Assembly (NCBI GenBank): GCA_024235215.1
Contig: JACKMU010000003.1
Span: 186,001 to 250,000, forward strand
Source: Chromatiaceae bacterium
Lineage (GTDB): Bacteria > Pseudomonadota > Gammaproteobacteria > Chromatiales > Chromatiaceae
Length of the DNA stretch: 64,000 nucleotides
Reading direction: 5' to 3'
The position numbers and the translations under genes were made by a program. Below are positions 18,063 through 25,546 of the stretch, one piece after another (position 1 is the first letter of the stretch; the number at the start of each line of letters is the position of its first letter). Below the pieces are notes generated by a model. The model worked only from the letters and a program-made list of their open reading frames with translations, made no database searches and was not told the origin of the DNA.

Positions 18063-18719
18063 ATGGCCCTGAAGAGAGTAGCTAAAAAGCGCGTGGCAAA
18101 AAAGATCGTCACAGAAAATACTGACCCAACTGCACCGGTAAAAAAACGAGTAACAACCAAGCGACGCACAGCAGTTAAGAAACGCGTGGTGGTCAAAAAA
18201 CAGGTTCCTGCCAAAGCTGCGAATCCTGAATCTCCCATTGCAATGATGGAGGCCGCTTTCTCTGACTCCCGGGCAAATCTGGCGAAGGCATACGAAAGCG
18301 AAACCGCCCAGCAGGAAAAGAATCTCACCAAACTGAAGACACAACTGGAGAGAGCGATCGCCAAGCAGAACCTGTTAAAAGAGCGCAAGGAGGCCGCGCT
18401 TTTGAATCTGACGGAAAAACAGACCCCGGCGGCGAAGAACAGGGTGGCTCGCGCCAACGATGCGCTCAAAGCCGGCATGCTTGTTGTCAAGGAGACACGG
18501 GCTGAGATACAGAGCGCAAGAGCGGCTCTGGGTGAAGCAAAAGACGCACAGAAAAAATTCTCCACACTACAAAAACTGATTGGAGGATTCGAGAGCAGTT
18601 ACGCAAAAGGCACGACAAAGAAACGCGGAGTGGTTCGCCGCACACGTAAAAAAGCCACAGCTAACGCAACTCCAAGCAGCAGCGAAGGACAGGCGGTGGT
18701 GGAGGTTCCAACCGAATAA
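18063..18719 (+). CDS. Lysine-rich, histone H1/AlgP-like protein with central coiled coil
   Basis: 218 residues. The first ~55 residues are a Lys/Arg/Val/Thr-rich tail with repeated AKKRV-type steps. Residues ~65-175 form a long charged coiled coil (Gln/Lys/Glu/Ala-rich). Residues ~180-205 are basic again (TTKKRGVVRRTRKKATA), and the end is acidic. No catalytic motif. The layout resembles bacterial H1-like proteins such as AlgP/Hc1, which bind DNA non-specifically, so a nucleoid or DNA-bridging role is plausible but unproved. An AGGAAA site precedes the ATG. It lies alone after a 1.2-kb AT-rich region. Confidence 0.72.
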   Translation: MALKRVAKKRVAKKIVTENTDPTAPVKKRVTTKRRTAVKKRVVVKKQVPAKAANPESPIAMMEAAFSDSRANLAKAYESETAQQEKNLTKLKTQLERAIAKQNLLKERKEAALLNLTEKQTPAAKNRVARANDALKAGMLVVKETRAEIQSARAALGEAKDAQKKFSTLQKLIGGFESSYAKGTTKKRGVVRRTRKKATANATPSSSEGQAVVEVPTE

Positions 18720-18954
18720 CTTGGTGCACATTCCCTGCATCACTGATCAAATAAGGAATATGCACCTGCTGCACACCCTGTCAGTCAGCATTGACGATGC
18801 CGACTGATAGGGTAAAGCGGAATAACATCGTGTACTGTCATTTTGCTCGGCGTTATGGAAATCGTACCTGCAGCAACAGATGACGGAAAAGAGATCATCC
18901 GGTGACATACTGCAATTCAATAGCATGGCAGCGGTCACAGGTGTCAAAACAGAT

Positions 18955-19611
18955 TCATTTTTCGGATATCTCTTTCGGTCCGTAATGTTTGAATAGTTCA
19001 ATATTCTTTTCGATCTCCTCACCTGAGAGCGTGAGCGGATGCCCTATCGAGAGGCTGATCACATATTGCTGTGCGAGGTTTTCCAACTCCGCTGCAAGCC
19101 ATAGCGCCCGCTCCAGATTCACCCCGGTGGCAATCATGCCATGATTGGCCAGCAGACAGCAGTTCCTGCCCTGAATCGCAGCCAATACATTGTCCGAAAG
19201 TTTCTGGGTGCCGAATGTGGCGTATTTGGCGCAGCGGACATTTTCACCACCCGCTGCGGCAATCATATAGTGGATTGCAGGTATTTCACGTCCGCAGATG
19301 GCTAACGATGTCGCATAGACAGGATGACAGTGCACCACTGCATTGACGTCTTTACGGCTGTTTAGTATGTCGATGTGAAAACGCCACTCCGACGAGGGCC
19401 GCAACGCTCCGTGCCAGTTTCCGTTGAACTCCATTTCGACGATCTCCTCGGGGGACATCCTGTCACAAGGCACCCCCGAGGGAGTAATCAACAGCCTGTC
19501 ACCGTTGCGTATGCTGATGTTTCCCGAGGTGCCGTGGCTCAGTCCTTGTGCCAGCATCCACCGGCACGCCTCAACGATTGATGTACGTTTCTGAACTTCA
19601 ACATAATCCAT
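18955..19611 (-). CDS. Class II aldolase/adducin family protein (FucA/MtnB-like)
   Basis: 218 residues, the usual size for L-fuculose-phosphate aldolase relatives. SHGTSGNISIR binds the substrate phosphate, PSSEWRFHIDIL contains the catalytic Glu, HCHPVYATSLA gives two zinc His ligands and LLANHGMIATG the third. The family performs retro-aldol cleavage of sugar phosphates, or dehydration of methylthioribulose phosphate; which reaction applies cannot be read from sequence. Two consecutive ATGs (19614, 19611) follow an AGAGGAGG ribosome site; I chose the second because its spacing (7 nt) is better. The gene is isolated. Confidence 0.87.
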   Translation of the reverse strand: MDYVEVQKRTSIVEACRWMLAQGLSHGTSGNISIRNGDRLLITPSGVPCDRMSPEEIVEMEFNGNWHGALRPSSEWRFHIDILNSRKDVNAVVHCHPVYATSLAICGREIPAIHYMIAAAGGENVRCAKYATFGTQKLSDNVLAAIQGRNCCLLANHGMIATGVNLERALWLAAELENLAQQYVISLSIGHPLTLSGEEIEKNIELFKHYGPKEISEK

Positions 19612-19660
19612 CATAGAACCTCCTCTGTCGGTGACACCACAGCGCTGCTTCCGAAGAAAG

Positions 19661-19963
19661 TCAGCATTTTCCCGGCGCAAACAAATGTGGATGCTTCAGT
19701 TGCACGCTGCCGTTGCCGACGGAAAACCCGGTGGAGATGCCGGCCCGCGGCGTACTGACGGGAAGCGCAGGCAACAGCAAGTGCTGCTGGACAATCGATA
19801 AACACATGAATCCCTCTATCGCCGACGTAAAGTGGTCACCGATGCAGAACAGATGCGGTGCAATTTTGCTGACACCGACATATTCCGGATAATGGCCACT
19901 CAGCTTCATCTGCCAGACTATCAAAGAGGTGAAGGGCAGCTGCGGCATCAGACCTGGATGCAA
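19661..19963 (-). pseudogene. Possible degraded fragment of an FAD-dependent oxidoreductase C-terminus
   Basis: The reading frame encodes YVGVSKIAPHLFCIGDHF followed by TSAIEGFM. This resembles the last FAD-binding motif of amine-oxidase-like flavoproteins (L-F-x-x-G-D-x-x-x-x-S-I-E-G-A-x-x-S-G). After that point the expected S-G-x-x-A-A continuation is not in this frame; an Ala-rich continuation (DCPAALAVACASR) is in the neighbouring frame, as after a frameshift. No N-terminal Rossmann half is present. This is a weak call made by eye. Confidence 0.25.
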
Positions 19964-20035
19964 AATCCAAGTGATTCACACAGCCAACACACAGAGCTTT
20001 TCCCGGTTCGCCGTTGCCAATAGAACAAAGAGACC

Positions 20036-20374
20036 GTGCAAAACACAAACTATCAAAAAATATGGAAGGTTGTCACGCTGATACCCGAAGGCAGGGTCGC
20101 CAGCTATGGTCAGGTCGCGGACTTGGCGGGACTACCTGGCAGAGCACGTCTGGTGAGCAGAGCGTTGCAGGCCGCTCCGGCAGGAGCCGGAATCAACTGG
20201 CAGCGTGTGGTCAATTCCCGTCGACAGATCTCATTTCCATTCGCCAGCCCCAGCTACACCAGACAGAGATCACTATTGCTGAACGAAGGTGTCACCTTCT
20301 CCGGCCGCACCATCAATCCTGAACACCGCTGGCGACCCGAACTGTCAGTGCTGTTATGGGAGCTGGAGAACTGA
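20036..20374 (+). CDS. Alkyltransferase-like (Atl) protein, MGMT family without catalytic Cys
   Basis: 112 residues matching the DNA-binding half of O6-methylguanine-DNA methyltransferase: IWKVVTLIPEGRVASYGQVADLAGLPGRARLVSRAL (helix-turn-helix with the Arg finger), then the active-site region. Where methyltransferases have P-C-H-R this protein has N-W-Q-R, so the acceptor Cys is Trp, as in Atl proteins. Atl proteins flag O6-alkylguanine for nucleotide excision repair instead of repairing it. His is also replaced (Gln), which is unusual. The start is GTG at 20036, preceded by a weak AAAGAGA. Isolated gene. Confidence 0.85.
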   Translation: MQNTNYQKIWKVVTLIPEGRVASYGQVADLAGLPGRARLVSRALQAAPAGAGINWQRVVNSRRQISFPFASPSYTRQRSLLLNEGVTFSGRTINPEHRWRPELSVLLWELEN

Positions 20375-20560
20375 AAGATGATGCGACGGCATTGTCAATC
20401 CATATAACTTCGCTTCCGCCCCCCGGGAATCCATTTCATTGTGTGATGGTTCCGCTTTGGCACGACGTTGTCGACAGGCGAGAGCTAACCCCTGGTGATT
20501 GAGCTATTGCCAAAGAAGACAGCCGTATTCATATCACATCGAAATCGATTGAACAGAGTT

Positions 20561-21187
20561 TCAATGATCGGCGACAGCCAGTCTCAGCGCCAGCAGTACA
20601 AAAAGTGTTCCGGCGATTCTATTGAGTATTTTCTGTGCCCGCTCCGACTGCCCGAGCCGCTTACCCAGCGATCCGGCAATCAGACTGATCGAGCCGAACA
20701 CCAACAGCGTAGCGAAGATGAATAGCCCACCCAGCGAAATCATCTGCAGTGCCACCATGCCAGCTTCCGGATTGACGAACTGCGGCAGAAATGCGAGAAA
20801 AAAGAGGGAGACCTTCGGATTAGTCAGATTCATGAAGATCCCACGCCGGTAGAGCTGCCAGCCGGAACGCCGGTTCGCTCTCTCACTGATCACCTCCTGA
20901 CGAGTCGCGCGGAACGCCAGCCGGGCGAGCCACAGCAGATAGAGCACCCCCAGCAGTTTCAACGTGGTAAACGCATAAGCGGAACTCTTAAGCAGCGCCG
21001 CTATACCCAATGCAACCGCACCGGTATGCAACAGCAGGCCAGTGCAGAGCCCTAGCACAACGAAGAATCCAGCCTTTGGACCATAAATAGAGGATTGCGT
21101 GAGCACGAACAGGTTGTCGGGACCTGGTGCCATTCCAAGCAGGATGGAAGCGATGAAAAATGGGATCGCGGTTTCAATACCAATCAT
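20561..21187 (-). CDS. LysE/RhtB family amino-acid exporter
   Basis: 208 residues with about six membrane helices and the family motif LGMAPGPDNLFVL in helix 1; NLTNPKVSLFFLAFLPQFV marks helix 4. Members export amino acids such as homoserine, threonine or lysine across the inner membrane. I chose the ATG at 21187 (MIGIETAIPFFIAS), which begins exactly at the family's first helix; the longer frame adds a 28-residue hydrophilic leader. The ribosome site is weak. A second, different LysE-type gene lies at 23763. Confidence 0.88.
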   Translation of the reverse strand: MIGIETAIPFFIASILLGMAPGPDNLFVLTQSSIYGPKAGFFVVLGLCTGLLLHTGAVALGIAALLKSSAYAFTTLKLLGVLYLLWLARLAFRATRQEVISERANRRSGWQLYRRGIFMNLTNPKVSLFFLAFLPQFVNPEAGMVALQMISLGGLFIFATLLVFGSISLIAGSLGKRLGQSERAQKILNRIAGTLFVLLALRLAVADH

Positions 21188-21582
21188 CGGAAACTCTATG
21201 GGTGATCGCAAACGGGCATGATACAGAACAGCTGTCATGGCCTCCGCAACAGTGGCTGGGGGCTGTACCACCCCACCGCCACAGAAGAGAGCCAGGCAGC
21301 AACCTGTCGGGTCAGCTCATACCGGTTGGCGCGTGCCGCGAAAACAAGCAAACTGGAATTTTACCTCACGCTGCCGCTCTGCGGAACTGTGTAAATTGCT
21401 GACAACATGGTTGAATTGGTGTCGTTCCAAGCGCACAAAGCCGCCTCTCGAGTTCACGACCGGCACTTGGGTTATACTCCGGTCGGTCAGCTTTTCCCCT
21501 GCCCGGGAGAGACTCAGACAAGTGGGTGAGCTGACTACAGATCATCATTTCTCTCTCTGCTGTCAATGTCAACGAGGTTTCG
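21188..21582. other. Intergenic region between divergent LysE and AhpD-like genes
   Basis: 395 bp with no supportable gene. The overlapping frames are shadows with no motif. It must carry the divergent promoters for the exporter (minus) and the AhpD-like gene (plus). No clear operator or terminator seen. Confidence 0.4.
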
Positions 21583-22200
21583 ATGCACGTTCCCACCAAG
21601 CCCATCAGCGATTACCCTTGGTTTATTCGTCTCTTCTTCTGGAAGCAGCGAAGGCGCTATGGAAAGGTGTTGGAACCAGGCATGCTATGGGGTCGCTCGC
21701 CTTGGGTCTTCGCGGCGCTGGCGCTGCTGTACGGCGCGCTGGATCGCAAGCGTTCACCGCTCTCGCCAGTGCTCAGATCGCTGCTCACCGTGCGTGTCTC
21801 TCAGATCAACCACTGTGAGTTCTGTGTTGACATCAACTCGGCAACACTGGAGAAACGCGGTGTTTCAGATGAGAAGATCGAAGCGCTGTGGACGTGGCGG
21901 ACAAGCCCAATGTTTGATCCGATCGAACGGGTCGCGCTGGAGTACGCAGAAGCGGTGACTCACTCTGAACAGAGCGTGGACGATGCGCTGATGGCGCGCA
22001 TTAAAAAACACTTTGACGATGACGCGCTGGTTGAATTGACCGGGTTGATCGCGTTTCAGAATCTCTCCAGTAAATTCAACGCTGCGCTGAACGTACCCCC
22101 GCAGGGATTCTGCCATCTCGCTGCGCATGCGATCAGCGGCACGCAAGAGCAGCCATCCACGGCGGCTCGCCAGCAGGAGCGCACGCCAACGGATCAGTAA
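21583..22200 (+). CDS. Carboxymuconolactone decarboxylase (AhpD-like) family protein
   Basis: 205 residues of the AhpD/CMD fold. The redox motif is HCEFCVDINSATLEKRG, with C-x-x-C in place and the downstream His replaced by Asp/Ile. The helical core follows (IERVALEYAEAVT, ALVELTGLIAFQNLSSKFNAALNVPPQGFC). Most family members are thiol-disulfide oxidoreductases in peroxide defence, not decarboxylases. The C-terminal ~25 residues are polar and probably disordered. It converges on the MocR-type gene. Confidence 0.85.
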   Translation: MHVPTKPISDYPWFIRLFFWKQRRRYGKVLEPGMLWGRSPWVFAALALLYGALDRKRSPLSPVLRSLLTVRVSQINHCEFCVDINSATLEKRGVSDEKIEALWTWRTSPMFDPIERVALEYAEAVTHSEQSVDDALMARIKKHFDDDALVELTGLIAFQNLSSKFNAALNVPPQGFCHLAAHAISGTQEQPSTAARQQERTPTDQ

Positions 22201-22246
22201 CCGTCAACGCGGAGGATCGCAGATCCGGGCTGGGCGGAGCATGGGT

Positions 22247-23641
22247 TCAAAACAGCGCCGGAACAGCACCCGGACCCTCATGCAGCAACGGCAGTAACAG
22301 ATCGAGCCCCTGCGCCAACTGCGCCCTGGTGCTGGCAGCACTGACCGAGATGCGCACCGCGTGGGGAACAGCTGCGCGCCCGACCGAGAAGCTGGCGGCC
22401 GCCTGCACCAAGACGCCCTGTTCGCGTGCAGCCACGACGAACTCGTCGGCTCGCCAAGGTTCTGGCAGATGCAGCCAGAGGTGCAGCCCGCCGGGATGGC
22501 TGGAGACGCGAAATCCCTGCAACCGGTCGAGCGCGATCTCGAGCCGCGCTGAGATCTCCTCGCGCTGCGCCAGCAGCAGCTGGCGGGCACTGCCGTCGCG
22601 AATCCATTCGCATACCAGCGCCACCATCACCGGGCTGACCATCCAGCAGCTGGCACGCACCGCCGCGCCCAGGCGATTCTGCAAGCTGGACGATCCCACC
22701 AGATAGCCAACCCGAACACCGGCCGCGAGCGACTTGGAGAAAGAGCCGACCAGCACGGCCTGTTCCGGTGCCAGCGCCGCCAGCGGCGGTGGCAGACCAT
22801 CGGCCAGACCGATGCTGACCTCATCCTCTATTACTATCACACCGTGTCGCCGGCACACCGCCAGCACCGCCTCCCGCCGCTGCAGTGACATGGTCGCAGT
22901 GGTCGGGTTCTGCAAAGAAGGGGTGCAGAAGAGCGCACGCGGCGATACCTGTCGACAGACCAGGTCGAGCGATTCGGGCACTATCCCCTCACGGTCCATC
23001 GCTGCACTGCGCACCTCCAGCCTCAGCTGGCGCGCGACCGCGTTAAAGCCGGGGTAGGTCAACTCCTCAGCCACTACGGTGTCCCCGGCGCGGGTCAGTG
23101 CCATCAACGCCACCAGCAGCGCGTGCTGCCCACCGTTGCTGATCACCACTTGATCATTCATGGGCTGCCAGCTTTCCCGGGCGAGCCATTCGCAGATCAG
23201 CTGCCGGTGCGCCGTCACGCCGATATCCGGCTGATAATCGAGTAGTTGATTGATCTGCGCCGGATGCGCGGCGAGCGAACGCATGGAGCGGGCGAACAAC
23301 TCCGCCCGGTCACTCTTCAGTGGCCGGTTGAGATGGAGTTCGATCAGGCCTTCAGGTTGAGTTTCGGTGAAACGCCACTCATGACTACTGGCCTCGCTGC
23401 CGCGAACGAAAGTACCACTTCCGATCACAGCGTAGACCAGACCGCGCCGCTCCGCTTCGGCATAAGCGCGGGTGACAGTGCCGGTGGTGACACCGAGTGC
23501 CTCCGCCAGTGCGCGATGGGTCGGCAATTTCTGATCAGCCACCAGATCACCACACCGTACTGCATCGGCGATCCCCTCGGCGATCCCCTGGTACTTGGCA
23601 CCTTGCCAGTTTGCTAATGAAGGCGTCCAAATTGTATCCAT
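22247..23641 (-). CDS. MocR family regulator (GntR-type HTH fused to an aminotransferase domain)
   Basis: 464 residues: winged HTH in the first ~75 (LPTHRALAEALGVTTGTVTRAYAEAERRGLV), linker, then a fold-type I aminotransferase domain with NGGQHALLVALMAL, SLQNPTTATMS and the PLP lysine in GSFSKSLAAGVRVGYL. The segment that usually reads E-D-D-P-Y/D is E-D-E-V-S here. MocR proteins use PLP or a PLP-amino acid adduct as effector. The divergent start of an LysE exporter lies 121 bp away, so it probably controls that exporter. The start at 23641 is at the HTH boundary. Confidence 0.92.
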   Translation of the reverse strand: MDTIWTPSLANWQGAKYQGIAEGIADAVRCGDLVADQKLPTHRALAEALGVTTGTVTRAYAEAERRGLVYAVIGSGTFVRGSEASSHEWRFTETQPEGLIELHLNRPLKSDRAELFARSMRSLAAHPAQINQLLDYQPDIGVTAHRQLICEWLARESWQPMNDQVVISNGGQHALLVALMALTRAGDTVVAEELTYPGFNAVARQLRLEVRSAAMDREGIVPESLDLVCRQVSPRALFCTPSLQNPTTATMSLQRREAVLAVCRRHGVIVIEDEVSIGLADGLPPPLAALAPEQAVLVGSFSKSLAAGVRVGYLVGSSSLQNRLGAAVRASCWMVSPVMVALVCEWIRDGSARQLLLAQREEISARLEIALDRLQGFRVSSHPGGLHLWLHLPEPWRADEFVVAAREQGVLVQAAASFSVGRAAVPHAVRISVSAASTRAQLAQGLDLLLPLLHEGPGAVPALF

Positions 23642-23654
23642 GACAATAAATTCA

Positions 23655-23682
23655 TTGACAGAGCAAAATCAACAATTATGAT
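23655..23682 (+). promoter_or_regulatory. Candidate sigma-70 promoter of the LysE exporter gene
   Basis: TTGACA at 23655-23660 and TATGAT at 23677-23682, separated by 16 bp, in the 121-bp space between the MocR-type regulator and the exporter. The -35 element matches the consensus fully and the -10 five of six. The regulator's own start is only 14 bp away, so a bound regulator could control both genes. Confidence 0.55.
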
Positions 23683-23762
23683 GACATTTCGCGATTCAAT
23701 AGCGCATTAACACGGTATTGTATCGTTACATTTTGTTAAATTCAACCCAAAAGGTGAAGCCA

Positions 23763-24371
23763 ATGACGATCGACTGGAATGGTTATCTGTTGCCACTGTT
23801 TCTGTTCGCGCTGGCAATGACCGGCTCACCCGGGCCAAACAACCTGATGCTGACCGCGTCAGGTGCCAATTTCGGCTTCAGGCGCACCATCCCGCACATT
23901 CTGGGTATCATGCTGGGCATGGTAACCATGCTGCTCAGCATCGCACTCGGCCTGGGGGTGCTGTTCGGCCAATGGCCAGTACTGCATCAACTGCTGAGAG
24001 TCTGTGGCGCGTTGTTTCTCTTCTTCCTCGCCTGGCGCATCGCCACGGCAGCACAGCGCCCGGTCGGTACACACGGCGGCGGCCGTCCACTGAACCTGTG
24101 GCAGGCGCTCGCGTTCCAGTATGTCAATCCGAAAGCCTGGATGATCAATATCTCGTCGGTCGCCACCTTCTGTGTCACCGGCCCCGACTACTGGCAGTCG
24201 GCGCTGATCATCGCCGGTGTCTATCTGCTGGTGATGTCCAATACGCTGCCATTCTGGACCGGCTTTGGGGTGCTGGTCGGACGTCTGCTGGCGACCGAAC
24301 GCGCACATCGCTACTTCAATTGGGTGATGGCACTGCTGACCGCCGGTTCTGTGGTGATCATGCTGGAATGA
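23763..24371 (+). CDS. LysE family exporter, divergent from the MocR-type regulator
   Basis: 202 residues with six predicted helices. Motifs: AMTGSPGPNNLMLTASGANFG (helix 1 with the S-P-G-P-N-N signature of the cysteine/threonine exporter branch) and LAFQYVNPKAWMINI (helix 4). An AAGGTGA ribosome site lies 6 nt before the ATG at 23763; an upstream in-frame ATG at 23718 lies in the promoter spacer. Adjacent MocR-type regulators often control such exporters, so an amino acid or amine substrate sensed through PLP chemistry is plausible. Confidence 0.9.
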   Translation: MTIDWNGYLLPLFLFALAMTGSPGPNNLMLTASGANFGFRRTIPHILGIMLGMVTMLLSIALGLGVLFGQWPVLHQLLRVCGALFLFFLAWRIATAAQRPVGTHGGGRPLNLWQALAFQYVNPKAWMINISSVATFCVTGPDYWQSALIIAGVYLLVMSNTLPFWTGFGVLVGRLLATERAHRYFNWVMALLTAGSVVIMLE

Positions 24372-24392
24372 GCGGGCTCGCACCAACCAGTA

Positions 24393-25205
24393 CTATCGTA
24401 CGGCCAGGCGACACGTGAGTGACACTGTATGGAAGCTCCGAACAGATACCCACCGCCCTGGTCTCCGGATGGATTCCATCATGCTGAACCCGGCCACTCC
24501 CAGCAACCCGCTGAGCATCAGCCAGGCGGCAGCGGGCAGCGGCACTGCGGTCAGATCGGCCTGAACCGTACTTGCCACAGCATAAACCAGCGGAGCCCCA
24601 GGGCTGCCACCGAAAACCGGTAACGCAACACTGAGCCACCCTTGCTGATCCACAGCGTCACCATTTAACGACGAGTCGATAGTGGCGAACGATTCGTAGG
24701 AGGTAGCGGGGGTAGCGCTAGAGGCAACCAAGGTGGCGGCAGACTTTGCCCACTCTCCGGCTGCCGGGTTCACGTCAACACTGACATGAAAGGGAACGGA
24801 GACAACCAGCATCCCAGCTCCCCAGGTGGAGATCTCAGAACGACGCAGGGTGAACGCCTGATAACTCCCTGCACCACTCAACGCTGCAACCTCTGCCGCT
24901 ATTCCGTTCCCATCCGCGGAGGCCCGGGCATAATCCTGCGAGGATTCCATCACCAATGCACCGAGCGGGGTGGACCAGTCCGCTGCGTCGGCGGAATCAT
25001 TGGCGGTGGGACTGTTGCTGCGAACTTCGGAAAAGGTGTTGATAACGCTGTAGTTCGCTGACCCTCCGGCCAGCAGATCGAACGATGCTCCACTCCAATC
25101 CAGCACGGCGCTCACGGTTCCCGCATGGAGACGCTGACTGCAGAGTGTGGTCAGCACGATCAGACCCATGGCACCCCAACGGTGTAATGCAACTGTTCCT
25201 TTCAC
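24393..25205 (-). CDS. Exported VPLPA-CTERM protein with unusual C-terminal tail
   Basis: About 270 residues. A signal peptide (hydrophobic MGLIVLTTLCSQRLHA) leads a Ser/Ala/Gly-rich, Cys-poor exported body. Near residue 218 is the sorting signal VPLPAAAWLMLSGLLGVAGF, the VPLPA-CTERM form of PEP-CTERM signals handled by exosortases in EPS-producing bacteria. Normally only a short Arg-rich tail follows; here about 30 extra residues (SMMESIRRPGRWVS...) follow, suggesting read-through of a degraded end. The GTG start at 25205 is taken from the frame; the ATG at 25169 is an alternative that still gives a signal peptide. Function unknown. Confidence 0.7.
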   Translation of the reverse strand: MKGTVALHRWGAMGLIVLTTLCSQRLHAGTVSAVLDWSGASFDLLAGGSANYSVINTFSEVRSNSPTANDSADAADWSTPLGALVMESSQDYARASADGNGIAAEVAALSGAGSYQAFTLRRSEISTWGAGMLVVSVPFHVSVDVNPAAGEWAKSAATLVASSATPATSYESFATIDSSLNGDAVDQQGWLSVALPVFGGSPGAPLVYAVASTVQADLTAVPLPAAAWLMLSGLLGVAGFSMMESIRRPGRWVSVRSFHTVSLTCRLAVR

Positions 25206-25361
25206 GCTCGATCCCCGTTTGATGGCGTTTCGTCCAATGCCTTGAATAACTCGATCATAGACGTTTTTTTCCTATTGTCGATAATCCCCGGAGGTGCTGG
25301 CAGGATTGCGCCCAGATGCTCCTCAACTCTGACAATGCTGTCTATTTCGCTACCATTCAGA

Positions 25362-25425
25362 TACCTCTTCAAAAGTGCGATTTTGAAGAGGTACCAAAGG
25401 GGAGAATAAGACTTCTCCCCTTTGG
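25362..25425. repeat. Two abutting 13-bp perfect hairpins
   Basis: Hairpin A: TACCTCTTCAAAA at 25362-25374, loop GTGCGA, TTTTGAAGAGGTA at 25381-25393. Hairpin B starts at the next base: CCAAAGGGGAGAA at 25394-25406, loop TAAGAC, TTCTCCCCTTTGG at 25413-25425. Both units are exactly 32 bp with 13-bp perfect stems and 6-nt loops, but unrelated sequences. Neither is followed by a T run. Confidence 0.85.
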
Positions 25426-25445
25426 AAACCCCAAAAGCAAAGGAG

Positions 25446-25489
25446 TAACTATTTAGCTGCTCCAAAAAACGAGGCCAGCTGAATAGTTA
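25446..25489. repeat. Third near-perfect inverted repeat before mutS
   Basis: TAACTATTTAGCTG at 25446-25459 and CAGCTGAATAGTTA at 25476-25489 pair over 14 bp with one T/G wobble, around a 16-nt loop. It lies 20 bp after the two abutting hairpins and 57 bp before the mutS start, so it could be in the mutS leader RNA. Confidence 0.7.
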
Positions 25490-25546
25490 ACCCATTTCTA
25501 ATATCATCGTCTGCTGACAACCCGCTGCTTTACCACTGGTTATCGA

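Noticed and set aside
25202..25465. An 87-codon minus-strand frame that overlaps the VPLPA-CTERM gene by GTGA
   Set aside because: It starts with TTG, its N-terminal half is made of the perfect palindromes, and it matches no family. The overlap may be chance, but it is not excluded.
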